Of a DNA stretch of 64,000 bases, positions 1 through 9,807 are shown in pieces (positions within the stretch are counted from its first letter, which is position 1; every line of letters starts with the position of its first letter). Position numbers and translations under genes: made by a program. A model generated the notes under the pieces. It saw only the letters and a program-made list of their open reading frames with translations, made no database searches and was not told the origin of the DNA. The stretch comes from Planctobacterium sp965279005. GTDB taxonomy: Bacteria > Pseudomonadota > Gammaproteobacteria > Enterobacterales > Alteromonadaceae. Where the stretch lies: positions 1 through 64,000 of the forward strand of contig CBDIHK010000012.1 in NCBI GenBank assembly GCA_965279005.1. Reading direction: 5' to 3'.

Positions 1-302
1 ATGCAAACAGGTAATTTTTCTCCATCGTAACTTAAAGACTGGATATGTTTTTGCAGTTGGCGTTTCAACACTTCGTCAGGATTCGGGTTGCTCCTGATCA
101 GATCCGTGACGCTGCTGAGGCTGAGTTCCATATAGTTTTTGAGTTCAGCACGCTTTAATTGCATCAAACTGTCGCGGGTATTTTCGATTTGCTGGCCCGC
201 CGCTGATTTTAACTCCAGCCAAACGGTAGTCATAAGGGTAACTACCAAAAGACAGACGGGGATCAGGGTCAAAAGGGTTAACTTGTTCTTAAGCTTCGTC
301 AT
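1..302 (-). CDS. Membrane sensor with Cache-like domain, N-terminal fragment (probable chemoreceptor)
   Basis: Only the first 100 codons lie in the window; the gene runs off the left edge. The ATG at 302 is followed by a short basic stretch (MTKLKNK) and one hydrophobic segment at about residues 8-27, an uncleaved signal anchor. The next part, with 'LKRAELKNYMELSLSSV' and 'SLSYDGEKL', resembles the start of a single Cache (sCache_2) ligand-binding domain, found in methyl-accepting chemotaxis proteins and some kinases. The protein would sit in the inner membrane and sense a small molecule in the periplasm. The signalling half is not visible, so chemoreceptor versus kinase or cyclase cannot be settled. 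Confidence 0.6.
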   Translation of the reverse strand, partial: MTKLKNKLTLLTLIPVCLLVVTLMTTVWLELKSAAGQQIENTRDSLMQLKRAELKNYMELSLSSVTDLIRSNPNPDEVLKRQLQKHIQSLSYDGEKLPVC

Positions 303-396
303 TTCATATCGCCCAAACCACAGCAAAGTTTCGTCCACGCTTTGAATAATACTGGGAGCTAGTAGTCACCGGATGGCAACCGAGTTATTAGTATTG

Positions 397-412
397 ATAC
401 CGATTCCATTAA
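397..412. repeat. 16-bp intergenic repeat, copy 1
   Basis: The sequence ataccgattccattaa occurs here and again exactly at 19930-19945, both times in noncoding DNA. A short AT-rich word shared by two intergenic regions may be part of a dispersed repeat family or a regulator site. Confidence 0.45.
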
Positions 413-542
413 TAGTAGAAGACTTTGCCAGATATCATGGGCAGTTAATATGGCACTTAAGATCCATGGAAATATGGATATAAATACGCTTTTCGAAAAA
501 TCATGAATGTGTATTTATGAAGAAAACCGTTTGGAAAAACCT

Positions 543-566
543 AAAAAGGCTGCACAGTGGCAGCCT
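543..566 (-). terminator. Rho-independent terminator of the 629-979 gene
   Basis: On the minus strand a perfect 7-bp stem (AGGCTGC / GCAGCCT, 547-553 with 560-566) and a 6-nt loop are followed by five U residues. It lies 60 nt beyond the stop codon at 629 and would end the efflux-pump transcript. Confidence 0.75.
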
Positions 567-628
567 AAGCGATATGGTCTGTTCAGTTTACCAAAAGTTA
601 GTTTTACATTAATGCAAATGAACTTGCG

Positions 629-979
629 CTACTTGAAGAAAAAGCCGGTCGCTTGAACTTTTGTGTCCTCATTCTCAAGTATCAATACGCCTAACCGTTC
701 AATATCATCAGAATGGCAGGCCTGCTTCCATAACAGGTGGACAGCATTTCCTCTATGTAGTGCGCACAAGTACTCCCTGTTGTCGCTCAGGGAAGTTAAA
801 AACGGCACCTTATCCCACTGTTCCTCGACATCTTTACGAAGCTCTTCTGTCATATCCTTGCCACGTAAATAACTGGAAAACAACTCCCAGTCTTTGCTGT
901 TTGACGCTTTCACCAGTCCAGCGAAGATGGGCTCACCAAGTTGCAACAGCTCCGCATCAGACATTGCAAATACATCCAT
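629..979 (-). CDS. Small hypothetical cytoplasmic protein
   Basis: A 116-residue soluble acidic protein beginning MDVFAMSDAELLQLGEPIF. There is no signal peptide or membrane segment, and I do not recognise the family. The fold looks mainly helical, with 'SDNREYLCALHRGNAVHLLWKQ' in the middle, of the sort seen in small SnoaL-like or stress-related proteins, but this is only an impression. The start at 979 is preceded by a good purine-rich ribosome site (GGGAGAAAGGA). It begins 34 nt after the adaptor gene stop and is followed by a terminator, so it is probably the last gene of the RND efflux operon. An ATG at 964 is an alternative start. Confidence 0.65.
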   Translation of the reverse strand: MDVFAMSDAELLQLGEPIFAGLVKASNSKDWELFSSYLRGKDMTEELRKDVEEQWDKVPFLTSLSDNREYLCALHRGNAVHLLWKQACHSDDIERLGVLILENEDTKVQATGFFFK

Positions 980-1013
980 CTATCCTTTCTCCCTTGTCGT
1001 TTAACGGAATTTA

Positions 1014-2090
1014 CTAATTAGCTTTTGCTATTTCCGTAGCTTCATTAAAACGTACTTTTTGTCCCGGGCGCAAGCGCTCTGCACCACGCACCACTACATT
1101 GTCACTGGCATGCAGGTCGCCCATGACTTCTACTCGATCACCGACGCCGATCCCAGTCTCTACCTGCACCTGGTGCGCGTTGTTTTCAGCATCGACCAAA
1201 TAAACAAAGGTACCTGCCTGGCGCAGTACCAAAGCATCACGCGATACGGTAGTAGCCTGGTGTGAGTCACTGTGGGGCAGTGCAACCCGCACGGCACTGC
1301 CGATTGGGAAATCTCCAGGTTTCAATGCGACCCGGATTTCCATCATCCTGGAGGCGCTATTGCCTACTGGCACGATTGTGCGGATGATTTCGCTCTTTTC
1401 GTAACTGCGGTTTTTCACCGTAACTTCCAATCCACGCTCAATATATGGCACCGCTGAAAGTGGTGCCTTAATGCTGGCTTCCACATTGGAGGTATCTACA
1501 ATGCGCAATAGGTCTTTGCCAACGGTAGTGTACTCGCCCGGTGTTTGCAGCCTATCTACTACCATGGCAGTAAATGGCGCCTTCACTTCGGTTTGTTGCA
1601 AACGGTATTCGGTTTGGCGCTTTGCAATCTTTGCGCGGCGCACTTCCTGTTTGGCAATTTCCAAATCTGACATTATTTGGTCTAGCTCATCCTTGGAAGA
1701 GTTATTCAGTTTCGCCATTTGGCTAATGCGTTTTTGCTTGCGTTCAAGCAAATCAACACTTGACTCCCATTTAGCGATATCAGCTACATTTTGTTCAAAC
1801 TCTAGCTTTAATAACTCATCATCAAGTTTTGCCAGCACATCACCTTGTTCAACTAAATCGCCAACATCAGCAATCCAGTCGATCCGCCCCGCCACTTCTG
1901 ACGCAATCCGGGAGTCAGTGCGGCTCATTACCGTACCTGGTACCCAAATGGTTTCAGACACCATTTCAACTTTAACATCGTCAATCTCGACCAAAGCTGG
2001 TGGCGGCCCTTTGGGCTCTTCTTGTGCCAAAACAAAGCTGGACAATCCCAATAAAGCTGCTGGAATGGCTAATCTAGCTAACGTATTCAT
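1014..2090 (-). CDS. RND efflux periplasmic adaptor (membrane fusion protein, HlyD/AcrA family)
   Basis: A 358-residue protein with a Sec signal peptide (MNTLARLAIPAALLGLSSFV, cleavage after LA near residue 22). It then shows the adaptor pattern: a first half lipoyl domain ('GRIDWIADVGDLVEQGDVLAKLDDE'-type, near residues 70-95), a long coiled-coil hairpin rich in K/E/Q at about 95-165, the second lipoyl half ('VKAPFTAMVVDRLQTPGEYTT' region) and a beta-barrel/membrane-proximal C-terminal part. Such proteins bridge an inner-membrane RND pump to an outer-membrane channel. It starts 18 nt after the permease gene, so the two are one operon with the permease first. No outer-membrane TolC-like gene is adjacent. 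The substrate cannot be told. Confidence 0.9.
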   Translation of the reverse strand: MNTLARLAIPAALLGLSSFVLAQEEPKGPPPALVEIDDVKVEMVSETIWVPGTVMSRTDSRIASEVAGRIDWIADVGDLVEQGDVLAKLDDELLKLEFEQNVADIAKWESSVDLLERKQKRISQMAKLNNSSKDELDQIMSDLEIAKQEVRRAKIAKRQTEYRLQQTEVKAPFTAMVVDRLQTPGEYTTVGKDLLRIVDTSNVEASIKAPLSAVPYIERGLEVTVKNRSYEKSEIIRTIVPVGNSASRMMEIRVALKPGDFPIGSAVRVALPHSDSHQATTVSRDALVLRQAGTFVYLVDAENNAHQVQVETGIGVGDRVEVMGDLHASDNVVVRGAERLRPGQKVRFNEATEIAKAN

Positions 2091-2108
2091 ATGGATATTC
2101 CCGTAGTA

Positions 2109-5100
2109 TTAAATCTTATCGTTTAGTTTTTGGCTTTTACCTAAATGCAGCGATCCGCCTGCACCAGCAGCGACCTCTTGTTGTCCTGCTTGTCGGGTAA
2201 AAGTCAGTTGCAATAATGTTGGTAGCAAGATCAGGGTGAACACTGTGCTGATGGTCATCCCACCTACTATGACCGCGGCCATACCGCGGTAAATCACGCT
2301 GCCTGCGCCGGGTATCAGCAACAACGGCAACATGCCAAAAATGGAAGTCAAAGTACTCATGAAAATGGGACGCAGGCGCAGCAATAGTGCTTGGTGCACG
2401 GCTTCACGGCGGCTAAGTCCCTCACTTTCTGCTAGGCGGGTTTGGTGCACCAATAAGATTGCGTTATTCACCACTAGGCCAAGTGCTATGATGAAACCAA
2501 TCATGGTAAGCAGGTCAAGCGGTTGGAAGGTCGCCAAATTCAACAACCGAATGGCGATTACCCCTCCCACTGTTGCCAAAGGAATACTTAACACCACCAT
2601 TAAACTGTCTTTTGCCGAGCGGAACAGCCCTGCCATCAAAACAAACAGCAAACCCATGGCAAAAGCAAAGTTTTGGCTCATAGTGGCAATGACTTTTTTC
2701 AGGCTGTCGGCACTACCGCCATAGTTAATGGCACCATCTGCTGGGAGCATCGCAAGGATTTCAGGCTCTACCTTTTCCTTGACCAAAGCCATCGCTTCTT
2801 CCAAAGACATGTCGTCAGGCGGGTTTAGTGACAAGGTCAAGGTACGGCGGCGGTCAATGCGTTGGATTTGGCTGGGACCAACAGTACGTGTTACTTCCAC
2901 CAGCTCACCCAACTGCACCATTTCACCAGATGGCGTCATGATTGGCATAACCGATAGCTCTTCAGGTGTTTGCCACTGCTGTGAGCGGAAAATAATGTTC
3001 ATACGTTTGATACCGTCAAAATACTCTCCCACGTACATGCCATCGCCCATGGTACGCACGATATTAGCAAGGCGTGGACGGTCATAACCCACTTCCATCA
3101 TACGGGTATCATTGGGGATCAAGCTTAACTGCGGCTCAGACTGCTCAAGCGCTGGACGCGGCTGTACGTTGGAATCTGGGAATACTTCCCTAAGCACATC
3201 CATGCCATGCAGCGCCGCCCCGGCCAAAGCCTGTTCATTGGTGGACTGCAAGCGGATATCAATACTGCGGCCATTGCCAAAACCACCGAACAAGTTGCCC
3301 TGCATGGCGAACGCGCGGGTGTCAGGCAGGTCTTTTAGAATTTCAGAGCGCATTATGTTCTCTAATTCTTTGACCCGGCTTTGATCTAACGCCCTAACAC
3401 CAATGGTGCCACCATTTGGCCAGGTGATGATGTAATAGTTTTTAAGCGCTGGCTGCTTTTCACCATCCATATAGGGCTGGATCCGCTGTACCACCAAATC
3501 AATCACTTCTTTTTCTACGAACTTGCTACTGGCGCCTGCCGGGAAATTAAAAAACGCATCCACCGCATCACGCTTCACTGGAGGCAAATAGTCCAATTTC
3601 GGAAACAATAAGTAAGTCGCCAACATAGGCACCGCCATCAAACCCGCTGCGATACCAAAACGGCGTTTGTTGGTTTTGGTCATGGTCATGACAAAGTCTG
3701 CGATTTTTTTCCAAACTGATTCTAGGCGATCAGCAGGAATATCTTTGTTCAACCAGCGGCTGGCTGCGACCGGCAAAATCGATACCGCAACAACGAAGGA
3801 AATCATGACCGCAATGGCGATAGTCAGGGCAAGGTCGGCGAACAGTTGGCCTTCTACGTCGCGCAAGAAGATCACAGGGATAAAGATCGCTACCGTGGTT
3901 GCTGTTGATGCCATCAATGCACCAAATACCTGTTTTGTGGCTTTTTCGGCCGCTTCGATATTACAGTTTATCCCCTTGCGGGTTCGCACTATGTTTTCCA
4001 GCACCACTATTGCCGCATCCAGCACCATCCCGACAGCAAAGGCCAAGCCAGCTAATGAGATAACGTTTAGCGAGCGACCTGTGATTTGCAAAACCACAAA
4101 GGTGCTAAGTAGACAGATAGGAATAGACAAGGCCACGATAAAGGTCGCGCGGCGTTGGCGCATAAACCACCACAAGATAGCGACAGCCAGCAACACACCT
4201 AAAACAAGGTTACTGGTAACGAGGTTAATGGCGCGGTAGATAAATACCGATGCGTCAAATGACTGCACCATCACTAATTTTTGGTCAGCTAATTGTTCCT
4301 CATTGATTTCTGCTACCCGTGCTTTTACAGCTTCCAATGTTGCTAACACATTGGCGTTGCTTTCACGGTCAATACGGACAGAAATCGCTGGATTACCGTT
4401 TTGCACACTGACGTAGTTCTCGTCACCACCTTGGATGCGGATATCCGCAATGTCGCCCAAGGTAATCGGGCTGCCATCACGCCACTCAAGAATAAGCTGG
4501 CGCATCTCCTGTGGTGCGTATTTGCCTTCAAATCGCAATGTGTACTTACGGCGGCCAACATCAACGAAACCACCTGACACATCGTTTGACGAACCCAACA
4601 AACGTGAAATATTGGTGATGTCGATTCCTAGCTCTGCTGCTCTGTAGGGGTCAAATACGATTTGGAACTCTTCTTCACTGCCACGGCCACTTTGCATCTG
4701 CACCCTTGATACACCTTCGATGCCTTCCAACTGGGGACGTACAACATCGTCAAAATAGTTGATGTAGTCTTTAATCTCTTTTTCATTGCCTGGCAATTTT
4801 TGTAAGAAAAAATAAGTTAAAGCAGGTGTGCCGCCACCCCAGCCACCAAGCATAATGTTTGGTGCCAGAGCATCACGCGGGTAACGGCGGAATGCGGTTC
4901 ATGCGGCTAATAACCTCAATTAAGGTCTTCTGCATGTCGGTATCTAAATCAAATCGCAGGTTAATCCAGGCATTGCCTTGGTTCGCCCATGCTTGTATAC
5001 CTTGCACCCCAGGCAAGCCTTGCAGGACTTCTTCCTGGGGCTCTAGGATTTCAGACTCTATCTCTTGTGGCGACGCCGCACGCCAAGAAGTTTGGATGCT

Positions 5101-5235
5101 TATCTGCGGACGTTCAATATCGGGGAACAGCTGTATAGGCAACTTGGTTAGGCTAAATAAACCAAGAAAAGTAATGATGCCCACTACGATGGCGACGCCA
5201 GAAGCATTTTTGAGTGCGGCTTTTGTAATATCCAT
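2109..5235 (-). pseudogene. RND efflux permease (AcrB/HAE-1-like), interrupted by a single-base frameshift
   Basis: Two adjacent reading frames together encode one RND inner-membrane pump. The first (5235 to 4873) gives 120 residues ending '...MNRIPPLPA-stop', with TM1 and the start of the porter domain. The second (from 4853, reading frame open from further upstream) continues 'MLGGWGGGTPALTYFFLQKL' to the normal C-terminus with the remaining 11 membrane segments, including 'GMVLDAAIVVLENIV' in TM4. Removing one G from the GGG at 4879-4881 joins them as PPLPRDALAPNIMLGG and gives about 1041 residues, the usual family length. The break is therefore either a recent null mutation or a base-calling error. 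The adaptor gene downstream is intact. Confidence 0.85.
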
Positions 5236-5418
5236 TGTGTGACCTGGAACAGTTAGAAGGAACTGGTTTAATCATAAGTCGTAATGGGGGGTTAAAAAGT
5301 TTAAATCCGTTAGCCGCCGATTTATCGCGACAAACAACATTAGGGGTGTTAGTTGTTACACCCTGTGTTATTTGTAACAATTAGTCACACTATTGCTGCA
5401 TTACACAATTGCACTGTC

Positions 5419-5448
5419 AAAAAAAGCGTTTTTTCGGTTGTTGACCGC
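5419..5448 (-). terminator. Possible terminator after the symporter gene
   Basis: On the minus strand, about 30 nt past the symporter stop, a short CGGT/ACCG stem is followed by an A6-CGC-T7 stretch that can fold and ends in seven U residues. The stem is weak, so the call is tentative. Confidence 0.4.
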
Positions 5449-5478
5449 ATATCCTGCCTTGCAATAGGGCCTGGCGGT

Positions 5479-7062
5479 CTAAATACCACCATAACCCAGG
5501 CTGAAGTGGCTTAAAAACACACAGATAGCCAAAATCGCTGCAAACCAAGAGACTAGTGCAATAGCGTCGCCTTTTCGCCTTGGAATGGGCATAGTGCGCC
5601 ACTTGATATGGGTGGACTCCCTACCCTCAACTAGGGCGAGCAGTAAGTAGCTGGCCAAAATGGTGACCATAAAGCCACTCAAATTCCACCAAAACCAAAA
5701 GATATTAGTCATCACCAACCACAAAAACAGGTTGCTGAATACACCCAATACCAGGCCGAAGTTGATGTGGATAGCCTTGACCTTTTTATCCATAAAGCCC
5801 AAGACAAAACAAGCCAAGACCGGCCCGTAGAAAACTGAACCCACTTTATTTATGGCTTCGATGACTGTTGGCGCAATATCACCAGCAAAGAATGATAATA
5901 CCAGGGTGACAGTACCCCAAAAAAAGCCAGCGTAGCGCGCAAGCTTCATATAGTCAGAGCCTTGGTCTGATTTATTGCGCCAACGGAAATAATCCTCGAC
6001 CGAAACCGCCGACAAACTATTGATGGCTGAACTCAACGAAGACATTGCTGCCGCCATAATCGCCACCAGCAACAACCCTATTAAGCCGTTGGGTAGGTAG
6101 TTGGCTATAAACACCGGCATCATCCAATCCGGTTTGTCCGCCGGTATTTGCCCATAGAATTCCGGGGTGGCCAAGGCAAAAGCACCAATAACCAGGCCTG
6201 CGGCACAGTAGATTAAGGTAATGGGAAAACGCAGCAAACTGGCAGCCAACAACATTTTGCGTTGTTCTTGCAGGTTGCTGGCAGAAAGCGAACGCTGGGC
6301 TTCAGACTGGTCGCAGCCGTAATAGCTGGCATACAAAACAAAACCACCAAATAGCATTGGCCAAAAACCAAAACTACTGCCGTCAAAACCCCAATTGTTG
6401 AAATCCACTGCTTGCAAGCGGCTGGGTTCAACCAGGCAGCGAACCGATTCTATTCCCCCGATGAGATGGATACCGTAACCCAGGCAAATAAGGGCGCCAA
6501 AAACAATTAGTAGCATCTGGATGGCATCACCGTAGACGACGGCTTTCATACCGCCCTGCAATGAGTAAATCACTGTGATAATGCCAATCAGGATAATGCT
6601 CGCAAGCAAACTAATCCCCAACGTGCCTTGAAGAATAATAGACACCGCATAAATCATAATACCGGTTGCAAACGAGCGGCTGACTTGAAAGACAAAACTC
6701 AACAGCAGCCTGGTTGACTTGCTAAAACGCAGCTCCAGATAGTCATAGACACTGACCACCCCCGTATTGTGGAGCTTTGGCAAGATAGTCCACATCAAAA
6801 ACAACATGGCCAAAGGCAAGGCCAGCTCGTAGGACAGCCAGATCAAGCCCCCGCCCTCGCGCAAGCCAACAAATGCCGGCGCTGACACAAAGCTTACTGC
6901 CGACAGTTGCGTCGCCATTATCGACAGAGTAAGTGGCTTCCAACCGAGCGTGCGACCGCCTAGGAAGTAGTCTTGTTTGCTTTTGTGTTGCCGCAGGAAA
7001 AAACCTAAAAGCAGAAGTCCCGCAAGGTACGTTGTTACAATCGCGTAGTCGAGAATGTTCAA
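5479..7062 (-). CDS. Sodium:solute symporter (SSS family)
   Basis: A 527-residue polytopic inner-membrane protein with about 13 hydrophobic segments. The N-terminal 'DYAIVTTYLAGLLLLGFFL' followed by 'DYFLGGRTLGWKPLTLSIMATQLSA' is the characteristic SSS opening, with the Na+-site region in 'SIMATQLSAVSFVSAPAFVG'. Later 'IYSLQGGMKAVVYGDAIQ' and 'AAMSSLSSAINSLSAVSVEDYF' match the core of the family. It imports a solute with sodium. The family covers sugars, sialic acid, vitamins and amino acids, and the sequence does not tell which. It lies downstream of a LytS/LytTR-type pair on the same strand, but a terminator at 7126-7150 separates them. Confidence 0.9.
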   Translation of the reverse strand: MNILDYAIVTTYLAGLLLLGFFLRQHKSKQDYFLGGRTLGWKPLTLSIMATQLSAVSFVSAPAFVGLREGGGLIWLSYELALPLAMLFLMWTILPKLHNTGVVSVYDYLELRFSKSTRLLLSFVFQVSRSFATGIMIYAVSIILQGTLGISLLASIILIGIITVIYSLQGGMKAVVYGDAIQMLLIVFGALICLGYGIHLIGGIESVRCLVEPSRLQAVDFNNWGFDGSSFGFWPMLFGGFVLYASYYGCDQSEAQRSLSASNLQEQRKMLLAASLLRFPITLIYCAAGLVIGAFALATPEFYGQIPADKPDWMMPVFIANYLPNGLIGLLLVAIMAAAMSSLSSAINSLSAVSVEDYFRWRNKSDQGSDYMKLARYAGFFWGTVTLVLSFFAGDIAPTVIEAINKVGSVFYGPVLACFVLGFMDKKVKAIHINFGLVLGVFSNLFLWLVMTNIFWFWWNLSGFMVTILASYLLLALVEGRESTHIKWRTMPIPRRKGDAIALVSWFAAILAICVFLSHFSLGYGGI

Positions 7063-7125
7063 AGCGGCGCCAACCTTTTGTTTTGTGTTGGTTTTGTACT
7101 AACTAATAGCACAATTTCTGGTCAT

Positions 7126-7150
7126 AAAAAAAGGCGCACTGGGCGCCTTT
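7126..7150 (-). terminator. Rho-independent terminator of the LytTR regulator gene
   Basis: On the minus strand the stem AAAGGCGC/GCGCCTTT (7143-7150 with 7130-7137) with a 5-nt loop runs into seven U residues. It lies directly after the response-regulator stop at 7161 and before the symporter start at 7062. Confidence 0.85.
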
Positions 7151-7160
7151 GTGATAACAA

Positions 7161-7985
7161 TCAAAGCTTAATCATTTGTTTAACCCTATCCCTGTGGCTT
7201 CGGCTCACTTTTAATTCTGTGCCATTGTGCAGCACCAAATGGTATTCGCCGCTAATATGGCTTATCAGCTTGTTGACGTAATTGATGTTCACAATGGCTG
7301 AGCGATGGGCGCGCACAAACTTCTTTGGATCCAGTTCATCCTCGAGCTCTTTCATGGTGCGGCGCATGATGTGGGTGCCCTCTTGTGCATGGACACACAT
7401 ATAGTCACCGGCAGCATCAATCCACTGGATACTGTCAATAGGCACCCGGGTGACTTCAGAACCATCTTTAATCGCTAATACTGACGGGTAAGGATTGGCG
7501 GAAATAGCCTCACCTTCAGCAAGTTTACGCAGGATGTCCTCACAATCATCGCCGGTAAAATCAGCGATCAGGCTGACTAACTTGTCCTTTTGGCTGCCTT
7601 CCCTTTGTAGCTGTACAGTTTTCTCTACCTTGTCCAATGCATCCCGCAACCTAGCATCGTCTACCGGCTTCAGTACATAATCCAAGGCGTGGATATCGAA
7701 CGCTTTGATTGCGTAGCTGTCGAAGGCCGTGACAAAAATGATCAGTGGCAGGGCAACACCATTGTCACGCAATTTATTGATCACCTGGAACCCATTAAGG
7801 CCAGGCATTTGGATATCCAAGAACACCAGATCAGGTTTTAACAGTGGTATTTTTTCGACTGCATCATTACCACTGGTACATTCGCCAATGACTTCCACTT
7901 GTTCAAACGCACCTAACCTTATGGCCAGTCCTTTTCTCGCTAGGGGTTCGTCATCAACGATGACGGCTTTTATTTTTTTAACCAT
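7161..7985 (-). CDS. LytTR-family response regulator
   Basis: A 274-residue two-domain regulator. An N-terminal receiver has the acidic pair D11-D12 and the phosphorylation site D57 in 'DLVFLDIQMPGLNG', with 'FVTAFD' and a 'LKPVDD' lysine. The C-terminal LytTR DNA-binding domain includes 'FVRAHRSAIVNINYVNKL' and ends 'VSRSHRDRVKQMIKL'. The ATG at 7985 overlaps the kinase stop (ATGGTTAA) and is preferred over a GTG six bases upstream. It is translationally coupled to the histidine kinase gene and is presumably phosphorylated by it. Targets may include the neighbouring symporter, as in other LytS/LytR-type pairs, but this is inference. Confidence 0.92.
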   Translation of the reverse strand: MVKKIKAVIVDDEPLARKGLAIRLGAFEQVEVIGECTSGNDAVEKIPLLKPDLVFLDIQMPGLNGFQVINKLRDNGVALPLIIFVTAFDSYAIKAFDIHALDYVLKPVDDARLRDALDKVEKTVQLQREGSQKDKLVSLIADFTGDDCEDILRKLAEGEAISANPYPSVLAIKDGSEVTRVPIDSIQWIDAAGDYMCVHAQEGTHIMRRTMKELEDELDPKKFVRAHRSAIVNINYVNKLISHISGEYHLVLHNGTELKVSRSHRDRVKQMIKL

Positions 7986-9063
7986 TGTCACTTATTTCGT
8001 AGGGGATCCGAATACTTACTTTTACACCAGACGGGTCGTTATGGGAGACCACAAATGAATAATCATTGCCATACAAGGAATATAGCCGCTCCTGGATATT
8101 GGTCAAACCAACACCACCGCTTCCACTGGCGCGATGCAATTGACCGTTGACAATATTGGCACCCGGGCCGTTGTCTGATACTTCCAATAACAAATCGCGC
8201 CCAAACACCTTGGCAGCAATGCAAATCTCACCACCGTCCTCCATTTTCGAAATCGCATATTTGATCGCGTTTTCGATGAGTGGTTGCAATATCAAACTCG
8301 GCACCAGCGCCCGGTTGGTGTTTTCATCAATATGCCAAGCTACGGTCAGGCGCTCATCAAAGCGGATTTTTTCAATATCCAAATACAGTCCCAAGGCCTG
8401 GACTTCCTGCTGAAGTGGCACTTTTTTGATCGGATCCTTATCTAGGGAATAACGCAAGAAGTCGCTCAAGCGGCTCACCATGCCCTCGGCTGTCTTGTTA
8501 TCCTGTATCAAAATCAAGGTGGAAATAGCATTGAGCGTATTAAACAAAAAGTGGGGATTTAACTGGTAACGCAGCATCTTAATATGTGCTTGGTGAGCCA
8601 TGGCACTGGCTTTCAAGGCGTGTTGTTTCTCCTTTTGCAACATCTGGTAATTCTTGATGCCAAAGTACAGGCCACTCCAACACATAAATAGGAAAAACGC
8701 TTCTAGGCTATTGGACAGGTACATATACCATTCATCTGGTCGCCAACCATGGCGGTATATCTCCCAAACATGGACATTCCTGAGCACCTGCCACATCATC
8801 GCGAAGATGTAGCTGGTTGCTAATATTGTCAGCATCATCTGCCACGGCTTCATGGACCAGGTGTAGCGGTACACATACCTAAGTGGAATACTTAGCAACC
8901 AACCGGCAATAGCATTCAGAAAAATAATGAACACCCATATACTGCGCATGTCATGCAGGAATGACCCAATGTAATAGACCAAGGCAAAACCGAACCAACC
9001 TCCGGTGTGGAGGGTCCAAAACAGCCTCTCGCGATCTTCAAATAATTTTTGCCACTTGATCAA
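7978..9063 (-). CDS. LytS/AlgZ-type sensor histidine kinase
   Basis: A 361-residue membrane kinase. Four hydrophobic segments fill about residues 18-150, with no large periplasmic domain. A short coiled linker then leads to the His_kinase domain with the phosphoacceptor in 'LRYQLNPHFLFNTLNAIS'. The ATP-binding part has the N box 'LIENAIKYAI' and G boxes 'VSDNGPGAN' and 'GVGLTNIQERL'. This is the standard layout of kinases paired with LytTR regulators, and the regulator gene overlaps its 3' end. A perfect TATAAT sits at 9095-9100 upstream on the same strand, without a clear -35 box. Confidence 0.92.
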   Translation of the reverse strand: MIKWQKLFEDRERLFWTLHTGGWFGFALVYYIGSFLHDMRSIWVFIIFLNAIAGWLLSIPLRYVYRYTWSMKPWQMMLTILATSYIFAMMWQVLRNVHVWEIYRHGWRPDEWYMYLSNSLEAFFLFMCWSGLYFGIKNYQMLQKEKQHALKASAMAHQAHIKMLRYQLNPHFLFNTLNAISTLILIQDNKTAEGMVSRLSDFLRYSLDKDPIKKVPLQQEVQALGLYLDIEKIRFDERLTVAWHIDENTNRALVPSLILQPLIENAIKYAISKMEDGGEICIAAKVFGRDLLLEVSDNGPGANIVNGQLHRASGSGGVGLTNIQERLYSLYGNDYSFVVSHNDPSGVKVSIRIPYEISDNG

Positions 9064-9219
9064 AGTGCATCACCTATTTCTAAATCTTGTAACAATTATA
9101 CGCGTTTAGGCTTGCATGGGATTGTCGCTAATCGTAGGACAAACGTCATCCATCGCATATTAACAGGGTAAACAGGGTGATAGCCACCATGCCTACCCGA
9201 GGGGGGATGATTCAAAAGT

Positions 9220-9699
9220 TCAGTATTTAATATTCATGCGCTTGAGCCAGTGCACCCACCACCAGGCGGGACCTACCAGCAAAAATTGCAAATCTTTGAG
9301 AAAAGAAGGTTTTTTACCCTCTATATGATGGCCAATAAACTGCAGTATCCACATCACCACAAACAAGACCAGGCTAAATTGCCAGATTATCACCCCGGCA
9401 TTGTGCAACATTTCAATAGTGATAAAGACAAAAATGGTGAGTAATGTCATAGCTGCACCTATTGGGCCAGAAAGCCGAAAATAGTAATACAGCACTGGGA
9501 TAGCAATGATGTGGGCGAAGGTAATGTTAAAAAAGCTAACAAATTCCGGTGTAGGGATTGCCCAAATGAGTGCGACGGTTACCCAATAAATTGATGGGAC
9601 AGCAATTGCGTGGATAAAGATATTGAGTTTATTGGTGTGGCTTTCGCCATACTCGGACAATAGTGATTCTATTTTTCGTTGTTCTACTTGTTGCAACAT
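9220..9699 (-). CDS. Mpo1-like (DUF962) membrane protein
   Basis: A 159-residue protein with about four membrane segments. It carries the family signature 'QFIGHHIEGKKPSFLKDL' followed by 'LLVGPAWWWVHWL' at the C-terminus and 'HTNKLNIFIHAIAVP' near the N-terminus. The conserved histidines are those that bind iron in yeast Mpo1, a 2-hydroxy-fatty-acid dioxygenase. In bacteria the role is unproven but membrane-lipid or fatty-acid turnover is likely. It stands alone between the kinase gene and the PilZ gene. Confidence 0.85.
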   Translation of the reverse strand: MLQQVEQRKIESLLSEYGESHTNKLNIFIHAIAVPSIYWVTVALIWAIPTPEFVSFFNITFAHIIAIPVLYYYFRLSGPIGAAMTLLTIFVFITIEMLHNAGVIIWQFSLVLFVVMWILQFIGHHIEGKKPSFLKDLQFLLVGPAWWWVHWLKRMNIKY

Positions 9700-9807
9700 G
9701 GCTTGTTAATCAATTGTTAAGACGCAACAAGCATACTCGTTTTAAGTAAAAGCGGGCAAGTATCTAATGCGATTTCAAGCAACAATCGCCAGACATAGGT
9801 ACAAACC

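Larger units (their letters stand above)
303..628. other. Intergenic region
   Basis: No convincing gene. It holds the upstream region of the minus-strand sensor gene at the left edge, a 16-bp sequence (397-412) that recurs at 19930-19945, and a hairpin terminator at 543-566 closing the minus-strand gene that ends at 629. Confidence 0.6.

Noticed and set aside
4873..4885. Programmed frameshift in the RND permease
   Set aside because: No slippery heptamer, no stimulatory structure seen, and the restored reading simply needs one base fewer; a mutation or sequencing error is simpler.
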